From assembly GCA_016717205.1 (NCBI GenBank), contig JADKGC010000002.1, forward strand, positions 62,001 through 126,000: a stretch of 64,000 nucleotides of DNA, written 5' to 3'. Under the pieces are notes generated by a model, which saw nothing but the letters and a program-made list of their open reading frames with translations, was not told the origin of the DNA and made no database searches. How positions within the stretch are numbered: the stretch's first letter is position 1; the number at the start of each line of letters is the position of its first letter. This document shows positions 41,515 through 50,231 of this stretch, piece after piece. The DNA comes from Candidatus Flexifilum breve (GTDB lineage Bacteria; Chloroflexota; Anaerolineae; Aggregatilineales; Phototrophicaceae). The translations under genes were made by a program, and so were the position numbers.

Positions 41515-42186
41515 TTATGCAGTCTTTTGCACGAGGATGTAATCGGCGACCTGATGCCCAATCAGCCGGTTTTCGCCGTTGATCCGCGCCGTGATCGGCC
41601 CGTCAAATGGGTCAATCGCGACGATTTCGAGCGGTGAATCCAGTGTGAAACCGCGGTCAAGGATGTGCTGGAGCATGTCAGGATCGCTGGTTTTGAGCTG
41701 CGCGACCGTCGCCGTGTCGCCCATTTCCAGGGCCGAGAGGGGCATCAGATTACGGACCGGGATCATTAACCCTTCAGCCGTGGGGATCGGGTCGCCGTGC
41801 GGGTCGAAACCGGGATCGCCGAGTTTACGCGCGATGGCGTCGATGAAATGCTCGGAGACGGCGTGTTCCAGCGCTTCAGCTTCCGCGTGGACTTCATGCA
41901 GCTCGTAGCCGAGTTCGCGCACGAGGTAGAGCTCGATCAAGCGGTGGCGGCGGATGACGTTGAGTGCGATCTTCACGCCCTTCGGCGTCAGCAGGACGCC
42001 CTGATACTTCTGGTAGTCGACGAGTTCCAGCGCCACAAGCCGCTGCGCCATGTCGGTGACCGACGGCGCGGTGATGTTGAGCACATCGCGGAGCGTATTG
42101 GTCGAGACGCGCTCTTCACCCTTTTGCAGGGTGTAGACCGCCTTGAGAAAGTTCTCAACCGATTCGGATTGTGGGCTTTTCGTCAT
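41515..42186 (-). CDS. DtxR/MntR-family metal-dependent transcriptional regulator
   Basis: A 223-residue regulator. The N-terminal winged helix (9-65; VENFLKAVYTLQKGEERVSTNTLRDVLNITAPSVTDMAQRLVALELVDY) is followed by the dimerisation and metal-binding domain (70-140) with RRHRLIELYLVRELGYELHEVHAEAEALEHAVSEHF, which supplies the typical Glu/His/Cys-type ligands. A C-terminal SH3-like FeoA domain (about 150-223) ends in RLIGHQVADYILVQKTA. The metal ligands here favour Mn or Fe; Cys102-like residues of DtxR are not obvious, so MntR- or SirR-type is likelier. Divergent from the M24 homologue; GGAAAG precedes the ATG. Confidence 0.9.
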   Translation of the reverse strand: MTKSPQSESVENFLKAVYTLQKGEERVSTNTLRDVLNITAPSVTDMAQRLVALELVDYQKYQGVLLTPKGVKIALNVIRRHRLIELYLVRELGYELHEVHAEAEALEHAVSEHFIDAIARKLGDPGFDPHGDPIPTAEGLMIPVRNLMPLSALEMGDTATVAQLKTSDPDMLQHILDRGFTLDSPLEIVAIDPFDGPITARINGENRLIGHQVADYILVQKTA

Positions 42187-42366
42187 CGCGCTTTCCAACC
42201 AGTTTCGTCGATAGCGTGATTCTAGCACAAACTTTTCCGTGTCCCTATAATCGCCTCGTAAATTCTTGTTAATGGCTAACTGTATTCCTACACGCCTATG
42301 TCGATAGTCGTTGGAGTGAATTGGCAGCATATTGTCCGCAGTTGACATACTTGCAGAGGATGCTTC

Positions 42367-43440
42367 ATGGATCGCGTAACCGAAATAAACTTTAAGCACG
42401 ATCAACTGCGGGCGCTCCTGACCCGGCGCGGCGCGGATACGCTGTGGATTCAGAAGACGCACAACATTTCATGGATCACGGCAGGCGCCAACCCGGCCAT
42501 TCCCCTTGATAACCCGACCGCGCCCTACAGCGTGATCGTCACGGCGGACAAGCGCACCATCCTCGCCGATAACATCGAACTGCCACGCATCCAGGCCGAG
42601 GATCGCTTTGAGGATTTCGGCTTCGACTACGCGCCGATGCGCTGGTACGACAAGCAGATTCCGCCCATGCCCAACATGATCACCGACCTGGATGGCACAG
42701 TGGATGGCGACCTGCAAAAGCTGCGCTGGAAGCTGACCGAAGGCGAGCAGGTGCGCTTGCGCGCGCTCGGCGCGGACGCCGCCGCCGCCATCGAAGGCGC
42801 GGTGCAGACGACGCGCCCCGGCGACAGCGAGTGGCAGATCGCCGCGCGGCTCGATGCGGCCTGCCGCGAAAGCGGCGGTAACGCAATTGTCAATCTGGTG
42901 GCAACCGACGAACGCATTGAACGCTACCGTCACCCGTATGTGACCAACAAACGCTTGGAGCGCTATGTGCTGATCGCCGTGGTGATGCGGCGCGGCGGCT
43001 TGATGGTGTCGGCGACGCGCTTAGCCTATCACGGTCAAATTCCGTCCAAGCTGTTGGAGAAAGTGCGCAAAGTCGCGACCATCGACGCCCAGGTGATGGT
43101 CGCGTCGCAGCCGGGGCGCACGCTCGGCACCGTCTTCGCGGATTTGCAGCGCGCGTATGCGGAGGTCGGCGAAGCGGAGCAGTGGCAGAACCATCATCAG
43201 GGCGGCTTGACCGCCTATCGTCCGCGCGAGGTGATCGTCACCCCCGGCAACTCGACCGTGATCGAAGCGGGCAATGTGTGCGCGTGGAATCCGTCGATTG
43301 TCGGCTGCAAGTCTGAGGACACCATTCTGATCGGGGAAAATGGCTTCGAAATCGTCAGCGCGGCCTCGCCTGCCTTCCCGCACATCGACGTGCGCGTCGG
43401 CGCTCAGGTGGTGCGGCGACCGGGGATCTTGGAGCTTTGA
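42367..43440 (+). CDS. M24 (Xaa-Pro peptidase) family protein lacking metal ligands
   Basis: A 357-residue creatinase-fold protein. The N-terminal domain (1-130) and the C-terminal pita-bread domain are present, ending in NPSIVGCKSEDTILIGENGFEIV. In active M24 enzymes five residues bind two metals: two Asp, one His and two Glu. Here the first pair is replaced, reading LIAVVMRRGGLMVSATRLAY where ligands D-G and D-TR are expected, and the GHG motif reads HHQGG. The final EDT Glu is kept, but the EPG-type Glu reads NPS. A similar degenerate branch is known in other bacteria, so it may be a non-catalytic homologue. It is divergent from the DtxR/MntR-type regulator, which might control it. Confidence 0.8.
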   Translation: MDRVTEINFKHDQLRALLTRRGADTLWIQKTHNISWITAGANPAIPLDNPTAPYSVIVTADKRTILADNIELPRIQAEDRFEDFGFDYAPMRWYDKQIPPMPNMITDLDGTVDGDLQKLRWKLTEGEQVRLRALGADAAAAIEGAVQTTRPGDSEWQIAARLDAACRESGGNAIVNLVATDERIERYRHPYVTNKRLERYVLIAVVMRRGGLMVSATRLAYHGQIPSKLLEKVRKVATIDAQVMVASQPGRTLGTVFADLQRAYAEVGEAEQWQNHHQGGLTAYRPREVIVTPGNSTVIEAGNVCAWNPSIVGCKSEDTILIGENGFEIVSAASPAFPHIDVRVGAQVVRRPGILEL

Positions 43441-43558
43441 CCTCACCCCGTTTAGCTGCGCTCAACTGCCCCTCTCCCAAGGACGAGGGGCAAGGGCGGA
43501 GTGTTTTTGTCCCTCTCCACCCGGAGAGGGACGGCTTGCTCAGCAAGCAGGGTGGGGT
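43440..43558. repeat. C-rich dispersed inverted repeat
   Basis: CCTCACCCC...CCCCTCTCCC, GAGGGGCAAGGGCGGAG and CCCTCTCCACCCGGAGAGGG within 119 bp between convergent genes: another copy of the family seen at 3768-4033 and 28312-28405. Confidence 0.65.
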
Positions 43559-44796
43559 TACTGGTGCAACTGCGCTGCGATTTCCAGCGTCGGCGCGGTG
43601 ATGACCACGCTCGATCCGTCGCTCTCGGCGTACAGGCACAGCACCTCGGCGGCGTTCGACCAGCACCCAGCTTGCGCTTCTCCGCCAAACCGCGACTCGG
43701 CGTAAGCGGCGTAAAGGTCATGGAATTCCGGCGCATCCTCGGGCGTATCCCACACGATCTTCAGCCACGAGGCGACCTGATCGCCCTTGGTGAATACCAG
43801 GAAGCGATCCCCACCCCACCCCGCCGCCGCGCGGTTTGCCCGCGAAGGCGCCAGTTCCGAGTCAACCTGTTCACGGATGTAAAACTCGCCGAGCGTCACA
43901 TCCCACGCTTGCGTCCAGTCCGCGCCGGGTGTCGGCGGCGCGTCGCCCAACTCCACCGAGATCGCGGGTTCGCTGCTGGCGTATTTCTCCGGGTGCAGAA
44001 TCTGTTCGCTGGTCTGCGGCGGTGCCGCGTACGCCGCATCGACCGCTGCCCAACCGCCCTCGTTATAGAGTTCGCTGACGAACGCCGCGCCCTCTTCATA
44101 CGGGAAGGTGAGTTCGCGCACGAGGATCGACGGAATGCCGGGCGGCAGGAACAGCGTCCCCGAGGCCAGCCCCTCGCTCAGTATAGCCAGCGCGGCCATC
44201 GGGTTGCGTTCCGCAACCGCCTGCGTGTAGAACGTCATGCTGACCGTGGCGTCGCCTTCCACCAGCGAGCGAATCGCCAGCGCGCGGTCGGGCTGATTGT
44301 TGAGTTCGGCGGGCAGCAGCGCGGCGAGGTCGAAGTGCTGATCCTGCAGCGCGTGCGTGAACTCGTGCACATAGGTGATCTGCTCGGTGAGCGAGAGCGA
44401 ATCGCCGGGCGTCTCGCCAATCATCGGGATGACGTTCATCGTTTTGGCATCGGGGTCGTAGAACCCGGCGACCTGACTGCTCAGAAGTGTGAGATACAGC
44501 TCGCGCAGATCGATGTCCGGCGTGAAGAAGCCTAGGGCGCGGTAGAAGGCTTCGGCGCGCTCCGCATCTTCGACCGGGAGATCGCGCTCGTATACGGCGC
44601 GCAGGTATTCGATGGTTTCCGTGCGCGTCGGAAACACCCGCTCGACGGGTTCAAGCTGGGGCAAACCGCGGATTGTCTGGGTAATCGCTTCCAGCGCGAC
44701 GAGCTGTTCTTCCAGCGCCGGATCCACTTCATCCTGCGCCTGCACCATGCCCACCAGCAGGAGCAGTGTGACAATCATCAGCAAAGTTTTAGGCAT
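43558..44796 (-). CDS. Secreted HExxH zinc metallopeptidase-like protein
   Basis: A 412-residue secreted protein with a signal peptide (1-20; MPKTLLMIVTLLLLVGMVQA). The zincin motif HEFTH is at 144-148, followed by ALQDQHFDL and a likely third ligand Glu180 in SLVEGDATV, typical of gluzincins. The rest is helical and Tyr/Trp-rich, with the conserved FAVS-like EEGAAFVSELY and GGWAAVDAAY helices. No inhibitor or chaperone gene is adjacent. The substrate is unknown. A perfect TATAAT in the reverse direction lies at about 44826-44831; GAGGTG is 5 nt before the ATG. Confidence 0.8.
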   Translation of the reverse strand: MPKTLLMIVTLLLLVGMVQAQDEVDPALEEQLVALEAITQTIRGLPQLEPVERVFPTRTETIEYLRAVYERDLPVEDAERAEAFYRALGFFTPDIDLRELYLTLLSSQVAGFYDPDAKTMNVIPMIGETPGDSLSLTEQITYVHEFTHALQDQHFDLAALLPAELNNQPDRALAIRSLVEGDATVSMTFYTQAVAERNPMAALAILSEGLASGTLFLPPGIPSILVRELTFPYEEGAAFVSELYNEGGWAAVDAAYAAPPQTSEQILHPEKYASSEPAISVELGDAPPTPGADWTQAWDVTLGEFYIREQVDSELAPSRANRAAAGWGGDRFLVFTKGDQVASWLKIVWDTPEDAPEFHDLYAAYAESRFGGEAQAGCWSNAAEVLCLYAESDGSSVVITAPTLEIAAQLHQ

Positions 44797-44957
44797 CTAG
44801 TCACCTCGTTCCATTTCTCCGCGTCATTATAGACCTCGGTCATATGTTCTTGACAACATTCACACAAATTTCTGAAAAACGTTAATGGTTTTTCCTGCGG
44901 CGCGGATCTATATTTAGAGCATCACTAGCAATTGTAATTTTGCGGAGCTGTGAACTC

Positions 44958-45473
44958 ATGTCCTTACAGAATGGCGAAGAACGACGCGATCCGTTTTCCG
45001 ATTTTATCAACGAATCGCTGGATATGGACGGCGTGGATGGTCTCGATGTCGAAACCATTACCGCTCTCATGCGCCATCTGCTGAAAAATCTGCCTGCTGA
45101 ATCCATCACCACGCTCTGGGCAGATAAGTTGGACACACTTCAGGAAATCGTGCGGGGACGGCTGAACATGAAAATGGTCATGAGCGCGGTCAGAGATGAA
45201 CCGAGCTTTGGCAATGCCGATCCCCAGGAAATCGAAGTCCTGATCACATTGACGGCGACACTGGCGTTCGTGTGCTACAACGAGCTGATGGAACAATACG
45301 ATCTCGATGAACGGCGCGGCAAGGATGACACCCTGCTGGCCAAGCGCCTGCGCGCGATGCTCAAAGCATCGCTCGGTTGGGTGCGCAAGGCCGCCAAAGA
45401 GGGCGACACCGTCGCCGACAAGATGCTGCAGGAAGCGGACGAACTCCTCGACGTGTCCGACCGCCTCGAATAA
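44958..45473 (+). CDS. Hypothetical protein, 171 aa
   Basis: A soluble, helical, acidic protein that I cannot assign. Residues 1-50 include DFINESLDMDGVDGLDVETITAL, followed by a helix with ESITTLWADKLDTLQEI and a conserved-looking EIEVLITLTATLAFVCYNELM hydrophobic core helix. The C-terminus is an amphipathic helix bundle (LLAKRLRAMLKASLGWVRKAAKEG). It has no membrane segment or signal. The ATG at 44958 has GGAG 10 nt upstream. A strong intrinsic terminator follows. Nothing in the neighbourhood indicates its role. Confidence 0.6.
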   Translation: MSLQNGEERRDPFSDFINESLDMDGVDGLDVETITALMRHLLKNLPAESITTLWADKLDTLQEIVRGRLNMKMVMSAVRDEPSFGNADPQEIEVLITLTATLAFVCYNELMEQYDLDERRGKDDTLLAKRLRAMLKASLGWVRKAAKEGDTVADKMLQEADELLDVSDRLE

Positions 45474-45488
45474 CTTCGCCCTCACGGA

Positions 45489-45518
45489 AGAGCGATCCAG
45501 TCGGATCGCTCTTTTTAT
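45489..45518 (+). terminator. Terminator of the 171-aa hypothetical gene
   Basis: AGAGCGATCC / GGATCGCTCT stem with AGTC loop and a T-run. Confidence 0.9.
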
Positions 45519-45919
45519 TTCCCCTCATCGATCTGCAAAAACTTCGGGTTGGCAATTTCGAGCGCTTCGCGCACCGCCGCTTGCAGATGCGCGAACAGCG
45601 CCGCGGAGTCGTCATCATAGTCTCCGGCACGGATGCGCCCGCACAGGGCGGCATTCCGCATGCGGAGCGCGGCCTCTGCTTCGGTCGGACTGGCCGGGAT
45701 CGGCTGGGCTTCCCCTTCCAGTTGATCGAGCCGCCGCCATTCCGCTTGCAGGTGACTCCAACCGGAGATCAGTTCGCGCTCGGCGACGCGCAGCACGTTG
45801 ACCGCCACCAGCGTTTGAAAATACAGCTTGGCATCACCTTTAAGCGCCGGGATGACGTTCGTTTCGAGGTGCAGCCGCGCGGCCTCGATCAGTTCTTCGA
45901 GCGTGGGCCGGTCATTCAT
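45515..45919 (-). CDS. DUF6285 domain-containing protein
   Basis: A 134-residue helical protein matching the small DUF6285-type proteins found beside phosphotransferase and acyl-CoA dehydrogenase genes: RPTLEELIEAARLHLETNVIPALKG then YFQTLVAVNVLRVAERELI, and the late ALCGRIRAGDYDD. It is translated from an ATG that overlaps the phosphotransferase stop by four bases (ATGA). It is likely a partner or stabiliser of the kinase-dehydrogenase pathway. I base the family name on the conserved neighbourhood and pattern, so it is less certain than the adjoining genes. Confidence 0.7.
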   Translation of the reverse strand: MNDRPTLEELIEAARLHLETNVIPALKGDAKLYFQTLVAVNVLRVAERELISGWSHLQAEWRRLDQLEGEAQPIPASPTEAEAALRMRNAALCGRIRAGDYDDDSAALFAHLQAAVREALEIANPKFLQIDEGK

Positions 45920-46935
45920 ACCTGCGCCTCCATGTGCGCGATCAAGCGGAGCATCTCGTGCTGCATCTCGGCGGAGCGGCGGCCCAGACTCGCCAGTTCC
46001 ACGCTCGGATCGCGCCCGGAGAGGTGGCGGTTCGCCTGTGCCAGACAAATCACGCCCCAGCGGATGTTGCCGAGGAGTTCCCAGAAGTCGACGGCGGCGC
46101 GGTCCACGGTACGCCCGCTGTAGCGCTCATAGGCTTGCAGGAAGGGTTCGCGGTCGCCGATGCCGCCCATCCGTTTGTGGATCACGCCGAAGCGCCAGTC
46201 ACGCATGCACACATAGCCCAACTCCTCGTCGGGGTCGCCCCAATGCGCGAACTCCCAGTCGGCGACGGCGGCGAGTCCCTGCGCATCCACAATCAGGTTG
46301 CCAATGCGAAAATCACCGTGCACAAACGTGAGCGCGTCGCAGGTCGGCGCGTGGCGTTCTGCCCAGCGCAGCGCGTACTCGAACGCGGGATTGCTCACGT
46401 TGAGGCGGTCGAGGATTTCGTAGGTTTCGCGGATCGCTTCCCGCGCGGGCGAGTCGGACGGACGGCGCAAAAACTCCAGCGCCGAGGCGTCGAGCTGATG
46501 AATGCGCGCGAGCTGCTCCGCCATGTGATCGGGCAGTTGGGCGCGCGCCGCCGCCAGTTCGGGCAGCGTCACAACCTTGCGCCCGATCGCGATCCCGTCC
46601 ACGAAATCCATGAGGAAGAATGCGCCATCGAGCACCACCGGATCGGCACACACGAAGCGCGGACGCGCGACTTTCACGCCTGCGGCGTAGGCGGTCTGCA
46701 TCAGGCGGAACTCTTGTTCGCGGGTCAGTGCGCCTTCGTGCATCGATGTGGGCAGATCGCGCCGCAGCACGAGCCGTTCCGGACCACCGCCGATGCGCGC
46801 GTCGATCAGCCACATGTCGCGCGACGCGCCGCCCGCCAGCATGGTCGCATGGTCGATGCTGACATCAACGCCCGTCTCATGAGCGAGAAAGTCAGCGAGC
46901 CGAGCCCGGAAGGTTTCTAGTTGGAGTGGCGTCAT
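45916..46935 (-). CDS. Phosphotransferase family protein (ACAD10-like kinase)
   Basis: A 339-residue aminoglycoside-phosphotransferase/choline-kinase fold protein. The N-lobe has GGASRDMWLIDARI and the Lys-less RLVLRRDLP strand; the catalytic loop is FVHGDFRIGNLIVDAQG (Asp/Asn) with DWEFAHWGDPDEELGYVC supplying the metal-binding Asp. This family pairs with acyl-CoA dehydrogenases; ACAD10/11 carry the same kinase fused to the dehydrogenase and phosphorylate 4-hydroxyacyl-CoA. An acyl-CoA dehydrogenase is divergent at 47029 and a DUF6285 gene follows with a 4-nt overlap, so a two-protein version of that pathway is likely. Confidence 0.85.
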   Translation of the reverse strand: MTPLQLETFRARLADFLAHETGVDVSIDHATMLAGGASRDMWLIDARIGGGPERLVLRRDLPTSMHEGALTREQEFRLMQTAYAAGVKVARPRFVCADPVVLDGAFFLMDFVDGIAIGRKVVTLPELAAARAQLPDHMAEQLARIHQLDASALEFLRRPSDSPAREAIRETYEILDRLNVSNPAFEYALRWAERHAPTCDALTFVHGDFRIGNLIVDAQGLAAVADWEFAHWGDPDEELGYVCMRDWRFGVIHKRMGGIGDREPFLQAYERYSGRTVDRAAVDFWELLGNIRWGVICLAQANRHLSGRDPSVELASLGRRSAEMQHEMLRLIAHMEAQV

Positions 46936-47028
46936 AATGGTAAACTAGAGATCGTTAAAATATGACTTTCAGGGTACATCGTTCGCCCGGTTCGCGCAAA
47001 TGAATCTTGTTATAGAGGCAGGCTAATT

Positions 47029-48216
47029 ATGGATTTTACGACTCCGCCCCATGTGCAGGACATCGTGCGCCGTGTCACCCACTTCGTCAACGCCGAAGTC
47101 ATCCCGCTAGAAGTTCACGCCGCAGACACCAGCGATGGGCTCCCCGCCCCTATGCTGGCCGATCTACGGGCTAAGGCGAAAGCCGCTGGTTTGTGGGCGC
47201 CGCAGCTCCCAACGGAACTCGGCGGCATAGGGCTATCGTTGAGCGAGATCGTCCCAGTGTTCGAAGCGGCGGGGCGCAGCCACCTCGGCCCGCTGGCGCT
47301 CAACTGCTCCGCGCCCGATGAGGGCAACATGCATCTACTGCATATGTTCGCCAATGAGGAGCAGCGCGAACGCTACCTCAAGCCACTGGCGGCGGGCGCC
47401 ATCTATTCCGGCTTCGCCATGACCGAACCGCACCCCGGCGCGGGCAGCGATCCGAACATGCTGCGCACCAGCGCGGTGCGCGACGGCGACGACTGGATCA
47501 TCAACGGGCATAAGTGGTGGACGAGCGGCGGCGATGGTGCGGCCTTCCTGCTGATCATGGCGCGCACGAACCCCGATGTGGCGACGAGCAAAGGCGCGAC
47601 GATCTTCATTGCGCCCGCGGATACGCCGGGCATTGAAGTCGTGCGCCGCATCCCGATCATGGGCTTCGACGATTTGGGCGGGCACGCCGAGATCAAGTTT
47701 CATGAGTTGCGCCTACCCCAGAGCGCAATCCTCGGTCAGGAAGGCGACGGTTTCGCGCTCACGCAGGCGCGGCTCGGCCCGGCGCGCCTCACGCACTGCA
47801 TGCGCTGGACGGGCATCGCGCAGCGCGCGCTGGAGATCGCCACGCAGTACGCCGCGATGCGCGAAGCGTTCGGCAAGCACCTGACCGAACACCAATCGAT
47901 CCAGTGGATGCTGGCGGACTCCGCCATCGAACTGCACGCCGGTCGGCTGATGATTCAGCAGGCGGCGTGGCTGCTCGAAAAGGGCGATCAGGCGCGGCAG
48001 GAAGCGTCGATGTGTAAGGTGTTCGTCGCGGAGACGGTCAACCGCGTCATCGACCGCGCGATTCAGATTTGCGGCGGGTTGGGCATCTCGCGTGATCTAC
48101 CCCTCAGCAAGTGGTACGAGGCGGCGCGCGCCTTCCGGATTTACGACGGCGCAAGCGAAGTGCATCGGATGGTCGTCGCGCGGCGCGTCATCAGGGCGTA
48201 TGGGAGCGGTGTATAA
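47029..48216 (+). CDS. Acyl-CoA dehydrogenase
   Basis: A 395-residue flavoprotein. The standard ACAD blocks are visible: N-terminal helices (1-120), the FAD-binding FAMTEPHPGAGSDPNMLRTSA, WIINGHKWWTSGGDGA, the middle beta domain (ILGQEGDGFALTQARLGPARL), and the C-terminal QICGGLGISRDLPLSKWYEAARAFRIYDGASEVHR. It resembles ACAD10/ACAD11-type enzymes, which process hydroxyacyl-CoA or longer acyl-CoA after phosphorylation. It is divergent from the phosphotransferase gene across 93 bp, probably co-regulated. Confidence 0.92.
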   Translation: MDFTTPPHVQDIVRRVTHFVNAEVIPLEVHAADTSDGLPAPMLADLRAKAKAAGLWAPQLPTELGGIGLSLSEIVPVFEAAGRSHLGPLALNCSAPDEGNMHLLHMFANEEQRERYLKPLAAGAIYSGFAMTEPHPGAGSDPNMLRTSAVRDGDDWIINGHKWWTSGGDGAAFLLIMARTNPDVATSKGATIFIAPADTPGIEVVRRIPIMGFDDLGGHAEIKFHELRLPQSAILGQEGDGFALTQARLGPARLTHCMRWTGIAQRALEIATQYAAMREAFGKHLTEHQSIQWMLADSAIELHAGRLMIQQAAWLLEKGDQARQEASMCKVFVAETVNRVIDRAIQICGGLGISRDLPLSKWYEAARAFRIYDGASEVHRMVVARRVIRAYGSGV

Positions 48217-48247
48217 TCAAATTGAAACCAAGTGGAGAGGTGGACCA

Positions 48248-48463
48248 ATGACACTCCAAGAATTGATTCAAGTCGTCGATACACTGTCCTTAGAGGAACG
48301 CAAGCAGCTTGTGCTGCATGTTGTATCGACGTTTCCATCAGAACAATCTGCGCCTAAGTACCGCAGTATCCTTGAATTTGAAGGGTTTGCAGCTCATCTA
48401 CGAGACATGGACGCTCAGGATTATGTGAATCAGCTTCGCAGCGAATGGGATGATCGTCCGTGA
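48248..48463 (+). CDS. Putative VapB-like antitoxin
   Basis: A 71-residue protein upstream of a PIN toxin. It has the TLQELIQVVDTLSLEERKQLVLHV helix often found in small antitoxins of PIN modules, and an acidic C-terminus. I do not see a classical AbrB or RHH DNA-binding fold. Its stop overlaps the toxin's GTG start by four bases (GTGA). AGAGG lies about 10 nt before the ATG. Lower GC than the dehydrogenase upstream suggests the module arrived by transfer. Confidence 0.6.
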   Translation: MTLQELIQVVDTLSLEERKQLVLHVVSTFPSEQSAPKYRSILEFEGFAAHLRDMDAQDYVNQLRSEWDDRP

Positions 48464-48918
48464 GAATTGATGTTGCGCTCGCAGGTATCAGCCGCCTAGA
48501 GGTTGATACCGCACCGTTTATCTACTTTGCGGAACAAGACCTCAAATTTCGGGATAGGGTTCGGGAAGTATTTCGTTTTGCTGAAGAGAATAAGATTACG
48601 CTGGTAACTTCTACAGTAACCTTGACTGAGGTTCTGGTCAAACCTCTACGAACTGGTGATAAATCTGTTGAGGGTACATATCGTGCACTCCTTAGTGACA
48701 CCAAATTCGTTCAGCTAATCCCTGTCGATGAAGCGATTGCGAATCGAGCCGCACACTTGCGCGCAACCTACAATTTGAGGACGCCCGACGCTTTGCAGGC
48801 AGCAACAGCTATTGAGTCTGGGGCTGGTGCGTTTCTCACCAATGATCTCGGGGTAAAACGGGTAACCGAGATTCGCGTGCTCGTGTTGGATGAGTTGGAA
48901 ATCGATCCTACGCCTTAA
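48460..48918 (+). CDS. PIN domain protein, VapC-like toxin
   Basis: A 152-residue PIN-domain ribonuclease. The acidic active-site residues are visible: Asp in LEVDTAPFIYF (about 16), Glu in TVTLTEVLVKP (about 59), and Asp in NLRTPDALQAATAIESGAGAFLTNDLG (about 109 and 127). PIN toxins of VapBC modules cleave tRNA or rRNA and are inhibited by the cognate antitoxin. GTG start within the antitoxin's stop gives translational coupling. Confidence 0.82.
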   Translation: MRIDVALAGISRLEVDTAPFIYFAEQDLKFRDRVREVFRFAEENKITLVTSTVTLTEVLVKPLRTGDKSVEGTYRALLSDTKFVQLIPVDEAIANRAAHLRATYNLRTPDALQAATAIESGAGAFLTNDLGVKRVTEIRVLVLDELEIDPTP

Positions 48919-48924
48919 ACCGAA

Positions 48925-49560
48925 TTACCCCTCTTCATCCATGTAATCCTCTTCCCGCGGCAGGCGGCGGTCATACTGTGCCACGCCGAACTTTAGCAGC
49001 AGCACGAACAGCCCGGTGATCGCCAGCGCGAGCATATCGGCCATGTTGACCGTCGTCGAAAAGACGACGACGAACCACGCAATGGCCAGCACGGCGAGAA
49101 ACAAGACGAAATAGCGCGTGAGGTCGTAACGGCGGAAGATGAGCGGGCGCCCGTTGACGAACATCACCACGCCGCCGATCAGCAGCCCGATCAGCAATCC
49201 GTCGATGCCGCCCGTGAGCGCGCGACGCGGCAGATCAAAGCGCTGGCTCTCTGCGGTCAGCGGCGTGATCGTGTTGTAGACGCCATACAGCACCATGCCG
49301 ATCAGTGCGCCAAACTGCACGCTGATCAGGTCGATGCGGATGAAGCGCCACAGCAGCGGTCCAAACAGGACGTAAAACAAACCGGGCACGCCGACTACGA
49401 CCAGTGTCACAACCAACCCGCTGAGAATTTGCGTGTTGACCATGGCATCATGCCGCCACGCCAGCTCCCGCAGCCCGAAAAACCCGCTGACGGCGAACAC
49501 CGCTGCGATCATCAGCGTCACCACTTGAATCAGGCGGTAGATCGGGCTGCATCCACTCAC
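48925..49560 (-). CDS. Hypothetical polytopic membrane protein, 211 aa
   Basis: An integral membrane protein with about six helices and no recognised domain: residues about 8-27, 47-65, 78-97, 118-135, 145-165 and 170-190. A short charged tail (PREEDYMDEEG) is cytosolic. It starts with GTG that overlaps the stop of the upstream moaB by four bases, so it is coupled to molybdenum cofactor synthesis at the translational level, although a functional link is not shown. It could be an uncharacterised transporter. Confidence 0.7.
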   Translation of the reverse strand: MSGCSPIYRLIQVVTLMIAAVFAVSGFFGLRELAWRHDAMVNTQILSGLVVTLVVVGVPGLFYVLFGPLLWRFIRIDLISVQFGALIGMVLYGVYNTITPLTAESQRFDLPRRALTGGIDGLLIGLLIGGVVMFVNGRPLIFRRYDLTRYFVLFLAVLAIAWFVVVFSTTVNMADMLALAITGLFVLLLKFGVAQYDRRLPREEDYMDEEG

Positions 49561-50066
49561 TTACGCACCACTTCCCACGCCAGATGATTGATCTCCGGCA
49601 GAATCAGCTTTTCCAGCGCGACCTGCACGGCGTTGGGACTGCCTGGCGTGGAGAAGACCAAGGTCTTTTTATACACACCCGCCGTCGCGCGGCTCAACAT
49701 GGCCGCCGCACCCACTTCCTGATAGCTCAACATGCGGAAGAGTTCGCCAAAGCCGGGGAGCGTCTTTTCGAGCATGCGGCTGATCACATCGAAGGTCGTG
49801 TCGCGCGGGCTGATGCCCGTGCCACCGTTGAAGATCACCAAACGCACGTCCGGCAGCGTGACGAGTTCGTCGAGCGCTGCCGCCACTTGATCGGGCTCAT
49901 CTTTGATGAGGCGATACGCGGCGACCACATGCCCGAGTTCGGTCATACGCCGCTCAATGTATTTGCGGTTCTCGTCCGTTTCCGGCGTGCGCGTGTCGCT
50001 CACCGTGACGATGGCAATGGTCACCGGGCCGTGTCCGGCCTTCTCGCGATGTTCGGCTGTTCCCAT
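49557..50066 (-). CDS. moaB: Molybdenum cofactor biosynthesis protein B (MoaB/MogA family)
   Basis: A 169-residue molybdopterin-binding protein. It shows the family fold: TIAIVTVSDTRTPETDENRKYIERRM, the RLVIFNGGTGISPRDTTFDVI signature (GGTG loop), and the STPGSPNAVQVALEKLILPEINHLAWE end. MoaB-like proteins bind molybdopterin and adenylylate it before metal insertion (as MogA), or act with unknown roles. The ATG at 50066 has GGGAG 5 nt upstream. A longer frame exists without a ribosome site. A membrane protein follows with a 4-nt overlap. Confidence 0.9.
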   Translation of the reverse strand: MGTAEHREKAGHGPVTIAIVTVSDTRTPETDENRKYIERRMTELGHVVAAYRLIKDEPDQVAAALDELVTLPDVRLVIFNGGTGISPRDTTFDVISRMLEKTLPGFGELFRMLSYQEVGAAAMLSRATAGVYKKTLVFSTPGSPNAVQVALEKLILPEINHLAWEVVRK

Positions 50067-50094
50067 GCTTACTCCCTCATGTTGATTGCCAAAC

Positions 50095-50152
50095 GTAGGG
50101 GCAGACCTATGTGTCTGCCCATTTTCGGGCGCACATGTAGGTGCCCCCCTAC
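50095..50152 (-). repeat. 58-bp palindromic element, copy 2
   Basis: GTAGGGGCAGACC ... GGTGCCCCCCTAC: reverse complement of the 58-bp element at 30099-30156 with only a few differences and the same length. It lies upstream of moaB. Confidence 0.8.
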
Positions 50153-50231
50153 ATTCCTTCGCAGATCCTTTTCGGCATTCGACTTTGGCTGTTAGCTTTT
50201 TGCTCAAAGCTAACCGCTAACTGCTAATGGC

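Noticed and set aside
44850..44880. TTGACA as a promoter of the gene at 44958
   Set aside because: The -35 is perfect but no acceptable -10 lies 16-18 bp downstream.
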